Source: Gellertiella hungarica
Lineage (GTDB): Bacteria; Pseudomonadota; Alphaproteobacteria; Rhizobiales; Rhizobiaceae
Assembly: GCF_014197145.1 (NCBI RefSeq)
Contig: NZ_JACIEZ010000002.1
Location: forward strand, 682,001-746,000
Direction: 5' to 3'
DNA: 64,000 nt
The notes beneath the pieces were generated by a model. That model made no database searches. It was not told the DNA's origin and was given only the letters and a program-made list of their open reading frames with translations. Position 1 is the stretch's first letter. The number at the start of each line of letters is the position of its first letter. Of the stretch, positions 26,623 through 34,619 are shown one piece after another. The translations under genes and the position numbers were made by a program.

Positions 26623-27365
26623 GGTTTCAGTCCTGCGAGAAGAAATTCGTGGTTGCCGTCGCCGCCGGCGATGGGCGAGGGGAGAAGCCCGAGGCTTTTC
26701 CACCCCATGTCCCGGATCAGCCAGGCTTCGAGATCGGCGGCGATGGCGGGCGCGGTTTCCGGCTGTTTCAGAAGGCCCGCCTTGCTGATGGCCTCGCGCC
26801 CCGCCTCGAATTGGGGTTTCACCAGCAGAACCGCAAGCGAGCCGGGCTCGGCCAGGGCAAGGGCTGGCGGCAGCGCCAGCTTCAGCGAGATGAAGGAAAC
26901 GTCGGATACGACGAAGGAAATGGCCCGCCCGCCGATATCCTCGCGCGTCATGGCCCGCGCATTCAGCCCCTCGATGCAGGTCACGCGCGGATCCGCCCGC
27001 AGCCGATCGTGCATCTGCCCGTGGCCGACATCGATGGCGACGACATGGGATGCCCCGCGCTCGAGCAGCACCTCGGTGAAGCCGCCGGTCGAGGCGCCGA
27101 CATCGAGACAGGTGCGGCCTTCGGGCGAAAGCCCGAACCCGTCGAGCGCCGCGACGAGCTTGAGGGCTGCGCGCGACACATAGCTGCGGGCCGGATCGTC
27201 GATCGAGATCGATGCCGCATCCGCCACGCTGGCCGAGGGTTTGGTGACGATCCGCCCATCGACAGACACGGTGCCGCGTTCGATCGCATCGCGCGCACGC
27301 GAGCGGCTGGCGAAGAGATTGCGGGAAAGCAGCAATTGGTCGAGGCGTTGGGTCTGGCCGGTCAT
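26619..27365 (-). CDS. tlyA: TlyA family 2'-O-methyltransferase (16S/23S rRNA)
   Basis: 248 residues. S4 RNA-binding domain first (RLDQLLLSRNLFASRSRARDAIERGTVSVDG), then an FtsJ-like methyltransferase with CLDVGASTGGFTEVLLERGA (about 80-100) and the KPQFEAG motif (about 195). Family members methylate rRNA riboses; older annotations call them hemolysins. ATG 27365 precedes the family N-terminus. Coupled to the downstream RNA methyltransferase. Confidence 0.93.
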   Translation of the reverse strand: MTGQTQRLDQLLLSRNLFASRSRARDAIERGTVSVDGRIVTKPSASVADAASISIDDPARSYVSRAALKLVAALDGFGLSPEGRTCLDVGASTGGFTEVLLERGASHVVAIDVGHGQMHDRLRADPRVTCIEGLNARAMTREDIGGRAISFVVSDVSFISLKLALPPALALAEPGSLAVLLVKPQFEAGREAISKAGLLKQPETAPAIAADLEAWLIRDMGWKSLGLLPSPIAGGDGNHEFLLAGLKP

Positions 27366-27538
27366 GCCTTGCTGATGAACCCTTCGGCGGCGGCTGGCAA
27401 GCACTTTATCGACGGGCCGCCGGCGCTGCGGCCCCGAATTGCATCCGGTCCGGATTTGAACGTTGACGAGGGGAGCGCAGCGGACTTTAGTTGCCGCCAG
27501 TCCGCTTCAGCCGCTCCATAGAGAAGGATACCCGTTTC

Positions 27539-28570
27539 ATGTCCGTCCACCGTTCCTCCCTTCCGGCGCTTGCACTCGCGCTCGGCGCCACCGTCGCCGC
27601 GCCGCATGGCGCGCTGGCCAATGACACCATGGCGGTGCTCGGTGCCGGAGGCCTGCGCCTCGCCACCACCGGCGACGTGACCATGACCAGCGAGGACCTC
27701 TACATCTCGCCCGACGAGGTGAGGGTGGACTATGTCTTCACCAACAATTCCGACAAGGACATCGAGAGCGTGGTCGCTTTCCCCATGCCCGATCTCGAAA
27801 CCTATATCGAGACCGACATCGGCGTGGCCGACAAGGAAAGCGACAACTTCATGAATTTTCATGTGGAGCAGGATGGCGAGGAAATCGAGCCCGAGCTGCA
27901 GCAGCGGGTGATCGCCGGCAATCTCGACGTCACCGAAGAGGTGGACGCCCAGGGCGTGCCGAAGCTCGGCCTCAGCGAGAAGGCGCAGGCCGCCGTGAAC
28001 AAGCTGCCGCCCGAAGTGCAGGACGACTGGGTTGCCCGCGGCCTTCTCTACAAGAACGTCTGGTACGAGGGCGACAAGGAGATGAGCGAGATTTCGCCCC
28101 GCTGGACGGTGCGCTCCACCTACTGGTGGCGCACCGTGTTCCCGGCGAAGAAATCGGTCACCGTGCACCACAGCTACAAGCCTGTCGTCGGCGGCACGGT
28201 GGCCATGACCTATATCGACAACGGCAAGCCGGGCACGAATTACCAGGACTACAAGACGAAGTACTGCATCGACGACGGCTTCATGAAGGCGTCCGCCAAG
28301 CTGGAGCAGCAGCAGAAGGACATTCCCGATACCTACTACATGGAAAGCTGGATTTCCTACATCCTGACCACCGGCGCCAACTGGGCAGGGCCGATCGGCG
28401 ACTTCCACCTGACCGTGGACAAGGGTGCGGCCGACGCCATCGTGAGCTTCTGCGGCAAGGACGTGAAGAAGACGGGTCCGACCACCTTCGAGATGCGCGC
28501 CAAGGAGTTCTTCCCCGAGCGCGACCTCGATATCCTGATCGTCTACAAACAGATGATCCAGCAGCAGTAA
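27539..28570 (+). CDS. DUF4424 domain protein, exported
   Basis: 343 residues. Signal peptide about 1-28 (LPALALALGATVAAPHGALA), mature chain starts NDTMAVLGAGGLRLATTGDVTMTSEDLYIS, the standard DUF4424 beginning. Further family blocks: VDYVFTNNSDKDIESVVAFPMPD (about 65), VWYEGDKEMSEISPRWTVRSTYWWRTVFPA (about 180), and YTLT-like GPIGDFHLTVDKG (about 290). Probably periplasmic or secreted, beta-rich; function unknown. Stands alone between tlyA (divergent) and a convergent metallo-hydrolase. Confidence 0.9.
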   Translation: MSVHRSSLPALALALGATVAAPHGALANDTMAVLGAGGLRLATTGDVTMTSEDLYISPDEVRVDYVFTNNSDKDIESVVAFPMPDLETYIETDIGVADKESDNFMNFHVEQDGEEIEPELQQRVIAGNLDVTEEVDAQGVPKLGLSEKAQAAVNKLPPEVQDDWVARGLLYKNVWYEGDKEMSEISPRWTVRSTYWWRTVFPAKKSVTVHHSYKPVVGGTVAMTYIDNGKPGTNYQDYKTKYCIDDGFMKASAKLEQQQKDIPDTYYMESWISYILTTGANWAGPIGDFHLTVDKGAADAIVSFCGKDVKKTGPTTFEMRAKEFFPERDLDILIVYKQMIQQQ

Positions 28571-28598
28571 GGACCGGCAACGGGCCGGCGGCCCCGGA

Positions 28599-29525
28599 TC
28601 AGATGTCCGGGCCCGGCCGGTATTCGCCCGAAAGGCGGGGAGGCCCCCCGGTGATGACCCGGCCCTTTTCCGTCAGGTCTTCCAGATGGGCGAGCACGGA
28701 AAGGGCTGCGGCGCCATGGAGCCGCGGGTCGGTATCCCGGTAGATCGCCTTCACCATCTCGGGAATGAAGCGGTCGCCGGCCCGGATGCGCTCCAGAACC
28801 GCCCGTTCGCGCATGCGGCGATGGGTGCGCAGCCCGCGCAGGAAGGCCTGCGGCTCGTTCACCGGCCCGCCATGGCCGGGCAGGTAGAGGCGGTCGTCAC
28901 GCTCGAGCAGCCTCTCGAGCGAGGCCATGTAATCCGCCATGGCGCCATCGGGCGGCGCGACGATGGACGTTGCCCAGGCCATCACGTGATCGGCGGAAAA
29001 GACGATGCCCGTACCCTCAAGGGCGAAGGCGGCATGATTGGCCGTGTGCCCGGGAGTGAGAATGGCGGAGAGCGTCCAGCCATCCCCTTCGATGACGTCG
29101 CCCTCGCCGAGCACGATATCCGGCTGGAAGCCGGTATCGGAGCTCTCGGCGAAAGGATTGGTCTCGCCGTCGTGCAGCGGGCGTGCGGGACGGTGCGGCC
29201 CTTCGGCGGCGGTCGCCGCCCCCGTTGCCGCCTTCAGCCGGGCGGCCAGGGGGGAATGGTCCCGGTGGGTGTGGGACACTGCGATATGGCTCACGCGCCG
29301 TCCGGCAAGCGCCCGCATCAGCGCCGCGAAATGCGCCTCGTCCTCCGGGCCCGGATCGATCACGCAGACGCTGTCGCGCCCGACGATATAGGTGTTGGTG
29401 CCGTGGAAGGTGAAGGGGGAGGGGTTGTTGACGGTGATCCGTTCGACGCCCGGCGCGACCGGCACCGCCTCGCCATAGGCTGGCGTGAAGGCCCGGTCGA
29501 AGGCGACATCCTGTTCGCCGGCCAT
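28599..29525 (-). CDS. Metallo-beta-lactamase fold hydrolase (LACTB2/glyoxalase II type)
   Basis: 308 residues. NNPSPFTFHGTNTYIVG N-terminus, metal motif SHTHRDHSP (about 98-106), GHTANHAAFAL (about 152, third ligand His), D in FSADHVMAW (about 175), LPGHGGPV (about 212). The C-terminal LRTHRRMRERAVLERI segment places it in the LACTB2/RNase Z-like branch seen in alphaproteobacteria. Substrate unknown. Follows the cupin gene with a 2-base gap. Confidence 0.88.
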   Translation of the reverse strand: MAGEQDVAFDRAFTPAYGEAVPVAPGVERITVNNPSPFTFHGTNTYIVGRDSVCVIDPGPEDEAHFAALMRALAGRRVSHIAVSHTHRDHSPLAARLKAATGAATAAEGPHRPARPLHDGETNPFAESSDTGFQPDIVLGEGDVIEGDGWTLSAILTPGHTANHAAFALEGTGIVFSADHVMAWATSIVAPPDGAMADYMASLERLLERDDRLYLPGHGGPVNEPQAFLRGLRTHRRMRERAVLERIRAGDRFIPEMVKAIYRDTDPRLHGAAALSVLAHLEDLTEKGRVITGGPPRLSGEYRPGPDI

Positions 29526-29527
29526 TC

Positions 29528-29824
29528 CTACTTGTACTCGATCTCGATGAAGCTCATGGGCTCGGTGCCGGCATTCACCACATTGTGCTCGACGCCGGCA
29601 TCGCGCCGATAGGCTGCGCCCCTGGCGATTTCGATGCGGCGCTCGCCGGATGCATCCTCGATGAGCATGGAAAGATCCGTCATCGGCACCACCACATAGC
29701 CCATGCCATGGACGTGATGGCCGGTATCGGCCCCCGGCTCGAAATCCCAGCGGGTGATGCGCACCACCGCATCGTCGAGCAGGATGGTGGGGATTGCAGG
29801 GGGGCGGGCACGGAACTTGCTCAT
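29528..29824 (-). CDS. Small cupin-domain protein
   Basis: 98 residues, one cupin barrel: WDFEPGADTGHHVHGMGYVVVPMTDLSMLIED supplies the metal-site His cluster, and NAGTEPMSFIEIEYK is the second cupin motif. ATG 29824 is chosen; the longer frame adds Arg-rich non-family residues. Likely co-transcribed with the metallo-hydrolase. Confidence 0.85.
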   Translation of the reverse strand: MSKFRARPPAIPTILLDDAVVRITRWDFEPGADTGHHVHGMGYVVVPMTDLSMLIEDASGERRIEIARGAAYRRDAGVEHNVVNAGTEPMSFIEIEYK

Positions 29825-30026
29825 GATTTTTCCCGGAAGTGGAACGAGGAAGGGTTGCGCCGGTGTTCTAGCACGCCGGTGCCGGCGCTGCATCCCGAAA
29901 GAGATGGCCGGCACGATCCGCCGCACGGCCTATCGAAAAATCCTGCCGCAACCGGATGCAAGACCATTGCCCGCGGCAGGAAGCTTTGCTAATCACCGGC
30001 CTCGCAGCGGCACCTTCGCCGCCTGC

Positions 30027-30101
30027 TGGGGCGTAGCCAAGCGGTAAGGCAGCGGTTTTTGGTACCGCCATCCCCTGGTTCGAATCCAGGCGCCCCAGCC
30101 A
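30027..30101 (+). tRNA. tRNA-Gln (anticodon TTG), island attachment gene
   Basis: Full cloverleaf: acceptor TGGGGCG pairs with CGCCCCA, discriminator G, encoded CCA at 30099-30101; anticodon stem GCGGT/ACCGC with loop TTTTGGT, anticodon TTG at 30059-30061; T loop TTCGAATC. Its last 20 bases (30082-30101) are repeated at 43028-43047, marking the left end of an integrated element. The tRNA stays intact after integration. Confidence 0.97.
30082..30101 (+). repeat. attL core
   Basis: GAATCCAGGCGCCCCAGCCA, the T-loop-to-CCA end of tRNA-Gln. Identical over 20 bases to 43028-43047, with TCTC also shared one mismatch further on. Confidence 0.92.
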
Positions 30102-30145
30102 ATCTCGCAAAATCTGCCAAAAAGCCATGATTTTCCAGCCTTTAA

Positions 30146-30206
30146 GCTTAGCTGGGAATCAAAATGGCGTCAGTGTCGTAACGAATTGTCGTAACGGGCT
30201 GTCGCC
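30146..30206. promoter_or_regulatory. Left arm-type integrase sites (proposed)
   Basis: GCTTAGCTGGGAATC at 30146-30160 recurs at 43018-43032. TGTCG repeats begin at 30174, 30187 and 30200, exactly 13 bases apart, the first two reading TGTCGTAACG. The matching array is at the island's right end. Lies between the tRNA and the integrase start. Confidence 0.65.
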
Positions 30207-30255
30207 ATCGGGATCATGAAACCTCGTCATCGCTCCAACTTTCAAGGAGTCGATC

Positions 30256-31941
30256 ATGAGTGGAATACAGCATGTTTTCAGAAGGCTATCCGTCTATTGG
30301 TGGCGCCGCCGTTTACGGATTGGAACCGCTTCCTGTGCTTACCTACGCATCGAAGTGAGCCTGTGCACGAAGGACCAATCGGTGGCGCGATCAATCGCGC
30401 CCTACCTTACCCTTAGAAGTGCGGAGCTCGTCCATCAGATACGCGACGGTCTCATGACGCCTGAAGAAGCCAAGAAAGTCTTTATCTATCTGGTCCAGCA
30501 GGAAACCGCCCGCATCGATCACCTAGAACTGAACGCACCGCAGCGGCCAGGCACGCCGGACAAAAGGCGGAGGTCCGATCTGGCCATGGCCGCCTCGCTT
30601 CGCTTGCTTGCGGCTCAAGGGTGGGACGCAATCGTTGGGCCGACACAAGTTCAGCAATTGTTGGCAGAGGGATTTGACGAGGCTGACATCGAGGAGGTTC
30701 GTCAGAATCTGGAATTGCACCAGGACCTCGAACTTGGAAAGGTGCATGAACCTCGCGCCCGTCAAATCCTGTTCGAAGCCGGTGTTTCGGACACGGCTGC
30801 ATCGAGAAGCAAGGTGCAGGCGATCTATCTCAGAGCACTCGCAGCGGTCTTTCAGAACGTGAGCAATCGTTGGATGGACCTCGCGAAATCCGACGAGGAT
30901 TTGCTCCGCGAGGCTTTGAGCTCTTCTCCGGCAAAAAGCCTGAAAACTAGGATGGTTCCACCGGAACATCTGCCTCTTCCACCGGAGCCGGTGCCTCCAG
31001 CTACACACACATTAAGAGAACCAAGTTTCTCGCCGAAGCGATTTGCGCCCAAGCATGACAGCGATGATGACGTCGACGCCCAAGAGCCAGAAGCACCCGC
31101 GAATGTCGTTCAACCGGCCTCAATCCCTTCAGAGCGTCCGGTGGGTCGACGGTCCGGCAATCTAGTCGAGATTGTCATTCGGGAAGCAGGTGTCAAAGAG
31201 GCCAATGGAGAATGGGGAGATACCCAGGTCAGGCAACATGCGGCCCTGGCTCGCCTTCTGGTAAAGTTTCTTGGGCACAGCGACCCTACTCTGATCACTC
31301 AGGTCGATATCGCCGATTTCCGGGCAGCCGTGATCCAGTTCCCGAAGAACCACGGGAAATCGCCGGAAGATCATGCCATGACCTTTGATCAAATCCTTGA
31401 GAAGGCGAAGAAACTTCCCGCTGAAAAGGTTGGTTTGTCGGGCACTACCATGAATCGGTACCTGACCCAGATCAACAATATCGCCACCATCTGCAAGCAT
31501 TCGGGTTATCCGTTTGCGGAATATCAGGGGGTCGAAGGCTTCAGGTTCTCTAAGAAAGGTAACAAGAGAAACGAGCGTCCCGGCTTCACCACAGAAGAGA
31601 TCGAGATTTTGGCCGATCTACCCGTGTGGCGGGGTTGTGCATCCGAGGAACTTCGTTTCGAAGCAGGAGACCTTGTTTTCCATGATGCGAAATACTGGGC
31701 ACCGCTCCTTGCCATATACACGGCAGCGCGGCGGGAAGAGTATTGTGGTCTGTTTCTAGAGGAAATCGATCACGTTGATGGGCTTCCGGTTATCAGGATC
31801 GAGAACAATGCAATTCGAAAACTGAAGACGGAACAATCGGAGCGCAACGTGGCGATCCATCCGGAACTGATCCGTCTCGGCTTTCTGGATTATGTGCAGG
31901 CACTTCGTGACGCCGGGCACACAATGCTTTTTCCAGAGTGA
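30256..31941 (+). pseudogene. DUF6538-type tyrosine integrase, C-terminus lost
   Basis: 561 codons remain. N-terminal DUF6538-like segment (MSGIQHVFRRLSVYWWRRRLRIGTA...), middle with Pro-rich linker (about 235-290), core-binding domain (about 300-420), and the first part of the catalytic domain with the Arg I box IYTAARREEYCGL (about 495) and the Lys hairpin IRKLKTEQSERNVAIHPEL. The HxxR box, second His/Trp and nucleophilic Tyr are absent: the frame runs into the IS terminal repeat, whose first bases TGA give the stop. Start 30256 has AAGGAG at an ideal distance. Nothing right of the IS nest encodes the missing part. Confidence 0.9.
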
Positions 31942-31956
31942 CCTGCCACTGAACTT

Positions 31957-32886
31957 TCATCCGGCGGCGATTAGAGCGCGGGTGGTTGTTGATACGCCAA
32001 TTGGCGCGATGGGAGCAACCGGCGCAAACGCGTAGCTTACATCTCGCGCAGTGTTGGAGCCGGTTGCGGCGATGGTCCCGGCATAGTTTGCCGGGGTCTG
32101 ATATCCGAGCGACGAGTGCGGCCGGAAGTTGTTGTAGTCTTCAGCCCATTCGGCGATGGCGCTGCGGGCATGATCAAGGCCGAAGAACAGGCTTTCGTTG
32201 AGCAACTCGTCACGCATGCGGCCGTTGAAACTCTCGACATAGCCGTTTTGCATTGGTCTTCCCGGAGCGATGTAGTGCCACTCGACCTTGTGATCTTTCG
32301 ACCAGGCAAGGATGGCATTTGAGGTGAGTTCGGTCCCATTGTCGGAAACGATCATGCCGGGCTTGCCGCGCCGTTCGACCAACGCCGTTAGTTCGCGAGC
32401 AACGCGACGGCCAGAGATCGACGTGTCAGGGATCGCCGCCAGGCATTCGCGCGTGACGTCATCGACGATGTTGAGCACGCGGAAGCGCCTGCCGCAGGCG
32501 AACTGATCGTGCACGAAATCCAGCGACCAGCGGGCGTTTGCCTTTGCCTCGACCAAGATCGGAGCGCGTGTGCCGACGGCACGTCGTCGGGTCTTTCGCT
32601 TGCGAACCGAAAGCCCTTCCTCGCGATAGAGCCGATAGATGCGGTTCACACCGGATGGTTCTCCCTCTCGCCTGAGCAGGATGAACAGCCGCCGGTAACC
32701 GAAGCGACGCCGTTCATTGGCCAGATCGCGCAGCCTCGCTCGCAGTTCGTCCTCCGGCGCTCGGCAGGACTGGTAACGGATCATTGTGCGGTCAGCGGAA
32801 ATGATCTGGCAGGCCCGACGCTCCGAGAGGCCCATCACGGCCTTCAGATGCGCGACAGCGTCACGCTTGGCGGCAGGCCCTACCAT
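31957..32886 (-). CDS. IS3-family transposase, OrfB (DDE integrase)
   Basis: 309 residues. HTH_21 segment ([27 protein letters not shown]), then rve integrase core with the DDE residues in [10 protein letters not shown] (about 122), [11 protein letters not shown] (about 182) and [15 protein letters not shown] (about 217). The C-terminus carries an Ala/Pro/Thr-rich tail beyond the usual end ([21 protein letters not shown]). Made as an OrfAB fusion by frameshift at the A7 run (32886-32892), or from its own ATG. Confidence 0.93.
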   Translation of the reverse strand: MVGPAAKRDAVAHLKAVMGLSERRACQIISADRTMIRYQSCRAPEDELRARLRDLANERRRFGYRRLFILLRREGEPSGVNRIYRLYREEGLSVRKRKTRRRAVGTRAPILVEAKANARWSLDFVHDQFACGRRFRVLNIVDDVTRECLAAIPDTSISGRRVARELTALVERRGKPGMIVSDNGTELTSNAILAWSKDHKVEWHYIAPGRPMQNGYVESFNGRMRDELLNESLFFGLDHARSAIAEWAEDYNNFRPHSSLGYQTPANYAGTIAATGSNTARDVSYAFAPVAPIAPIGVSTTTRALIAAG

Positions 32887-33146
32887 TTTTTTGAAAGAAG
32901 CTCGCGGAGCGCGGCCACATCCAGCAACTGTTCGGCGAGCAGCTTCTTCAGCTTGGCGTTCTCCTCTTCAAGCGCTTTCAGCCGCTTTGCCTCGAAGACA
33001 TCCATGCCTCCGTACTTGGCCTTCCAATTGTAAAAGGTCGCCTCGGAAATCCCGTGCTTGCGGCAGAGATCGGCCGTCTTCGCGCCCACCTCCTGCTCAC
33101 GCAAAACACCGATAATCTGCTCTTCCGTAAATCTCTGCTTCTTCAT
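32880..33146 (-). CDS. IS3-family transposase, OrfA (HTH)
   Basis: 88 residues. HTH_Tnp_1 domain: [46 protein letters not shown], then a leucine-zipper-like helix ([33 protein letters not shown]). Overlaps orfB by 7 bases. Confidence 0.93.
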   Translation of the reverse strand: MKKQRFTEEQIIGVLREQEVGAKTADLCRKHGISEATFYNWKAKYGGMDVFEAKRLKALEEENAKLKKLLAEQLLDVAALRELLSKKW

Positions 33147-33208
33147 CTGTCCGTCCTCGTTGGGCCGGACTCTAATCAATCCTGAAGGAAATTCTCAGTG
33201 GCAGGTCA

Positions 33209-34127
33209 AAGGATGTCGCTGCAAAAAAATGGTGACGCCCGATGTGAAGCGGAATGCGGTGGCTCACGTCTGTGCGCAGCATGGAGTAAGCCAGCGGCGG
33301 GCGTGCGAGGTTCTGTCGGTGGATCGGTCGAGCATGCGATATCGCAGTGTGCGGCCCGACGATGCAGCCATTCGGGAGGCGATGAAGAAAGTGGCGTCGG
33401 AGCGTCGCCGCTTCGGTTATCGCCGTATCCACGTCATGCTCGACCGGCAGGGGATCGTCATGAACCTGAAGAAGCTTCGTCGTCTTTATCGAGAGGAGAA
33501 GCTGACGGTGCGCAAGCGCGGCGGCCGGAAGCGAGCCTTGGGGACAAGGCGTCCTCTGGCTCTGCCCTCACGCCCCAATGAGCGCTGGAGCCTGGACTTC
33601 GTCAGCGATGCCTTCACTGACGGTCGTCGGTTCCGGGTTCTGGCCGTCGTTGACGACTTTACCCGCGAATGCCTTTGCCTGGTTGCCGACACATCCTTGT
33701 CAGGCGCACGGCTTGCCCGCGAGCTGGATGGTCTCATCGCCAGGCGCGGAAAGCCAAGGACGATTGTCTCGGACAACGGCACGGAGATGACCAGCATGGC
33801 CATCCTCAGATGGTGCCAGGAAACCAAGGTCGAATGGCACTACATCGCCCCCGGCAAGCCGATGCAAAACGGCTTCGTCGAAAGCTTCAACGGCAGCTTC
33901 CGCGATGAATGCCTGAACGAGACGCTGTTCTCGTCACTCGCTCAGGCTCGCGCCGCAATCGCTGCATGGAAGGAGGATTACAACAGAAACAGACCCCACT
34001 CGTCGCTGGGCAACATCACCCCCAGCGAGTTCGCAATGAAAATGACTATGGAAAGACAGGCCGCATGAGGCCAGATTAAAAATCAAAGACTCTCCCGAAA
34101 ACTGGAGGGAAGTCGGGTCTCAGGTCA
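33209..34127 (+). mobile_element. Second IS3-family element, left part deleted
   Basis: Only the orfB gene and the right end remain. The right terminal repeat (read inward, TGACCTGAGACCCGACTTCC) ends at 34127. The expected left repeat and orfA are missing; just the last orfA codons (...KDVAAKKW) survive next to the junction with the neighbouring IS at 33208/33209. Opposite orientation to its neighbour. Confidence 0.8.
33229..34068 (+). CDS. IS3-family transposase OrfB of the truncated element
   Basis: 279 residues, intact OrfB: HTH_21 ([29 protein letters not shown]), and DDE core residues in [10 protein letters not shown] (about 118), [11 protein letters not shown] (about 178) and [15 protein letters not shown] (about 213). 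ATG 33229 follows an A7 run, the normal OrfA-to-OrfB shift site, but with orfA gone no fusion transposase can be made, so the element should be immobile by itself. Clearly different from the OrfB at 31957, about half the residues in common by eye. Confidence 0.9.
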   Translation: MVTPDVKRNAVAHVCAQHGVSQRRACEVLSVDRSSMRYRSVRPDDAAIREAMKKVASERRRFGYRRIHVMLDRQGIVMNLKKLRRLYREEKLTVRKRGGRKRALGTRRPLALPSRPNERWSLDFVSDAFTDGRRFRVLAVVDDFTRECLCLVADTSLSGARLARELDGLIARRGKPRTIVSDNGTEMTSMAILRWCQETKVEWHYIAPGKPMQNGFVESFNGSFRDECLNETLFSSLAQARAAIAAWKEDYNRNRPHSSLGNITPSEFAMKMTMERQAA

Positions 34128-34473
34128 AGCGTTTCGAAGTGGGTTTGCTGAAATCGGTGTGGAGCTCCTGCTGATTACGGGTCGTTTCCAGAAAAACGGT
34201 CCTGAAGGCAGACCGCTCTTTGCATCGTACATGCTTTCGCTCTTCAAGGAGGGGAAGCCGGGTTTCCTGAACGTTCAAGAGCCTCTGTTTGAGTGGGAAG
34301 ACGCTGCTTTCCCCGGGCCGTCATCAGTTGTGAAGGTACCGCGCTGGAAGAAGGCGAATTTGCGTTCCAATATCGAGCGGGCAAGCTCAGACATGATGGC
34401 CGGGATTCTGCAGCCATCCTTCTTCGAGGGAATTTATTGGTTTGCGAAGGAATTTCGCTTCCAAGTGCCATAA
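34128..34473 (+). pseudogene. C-terminal fragment of an unknown protein
   Basis: A frame open from the IS end (34127) to a stop at 34473: ...GFAEIGVELLLITGRFQKNGPEGRPLFASYMLSLF and ...PSFFEGIYWFAKEFRFQVP. A GTG at 34159 could start 104 residues, but no ribosome site precedes it. It looks like the tail of a gene whose front was lost with the IS-associated deletion. I do not recognise the family; it is not integrase. Confidence 0.45.
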
Positions 34474-34619
34474 TTCCAGAGCGTCGCCTGCCCGGCATCA
34501 TCTTGCCGGGCGGACTTGCTTGCGGAAATTATTTCCGGGAGCTTGCTCTGTTCGCATCTGAGTTAAACGCGACATCGAGTTCCACGGGCAGCCCGTAAAG
34601 ACAACGAACTGGTGCCCGT

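Larger units (their letters stand above)
31939..33208 (-). mobile_element. IS3-family insertion sequence (IS407-like group), complete
   Basis: 1270 bp. Terminal inverted repeats: TGACCTGCCACTGA at the left end and its exact complement at the right (14 bp perfect, then partial). Two overlapping genes, orfA and orfB, on the minus strand with an A7 slippery run between them. No matching short target duplication flanks it: left flank ...CCAGAG, right flank AAGGAT..., which lies inside another IS remnant. Confidence 0.9.

Noticed and set aside
32880-32892. Frame break between orfA and orfB considered as a damaging mutation
   Set aside because: An A7 run before ATGG at the overlap is the normal programmed-shift layout of IS3-family elements.
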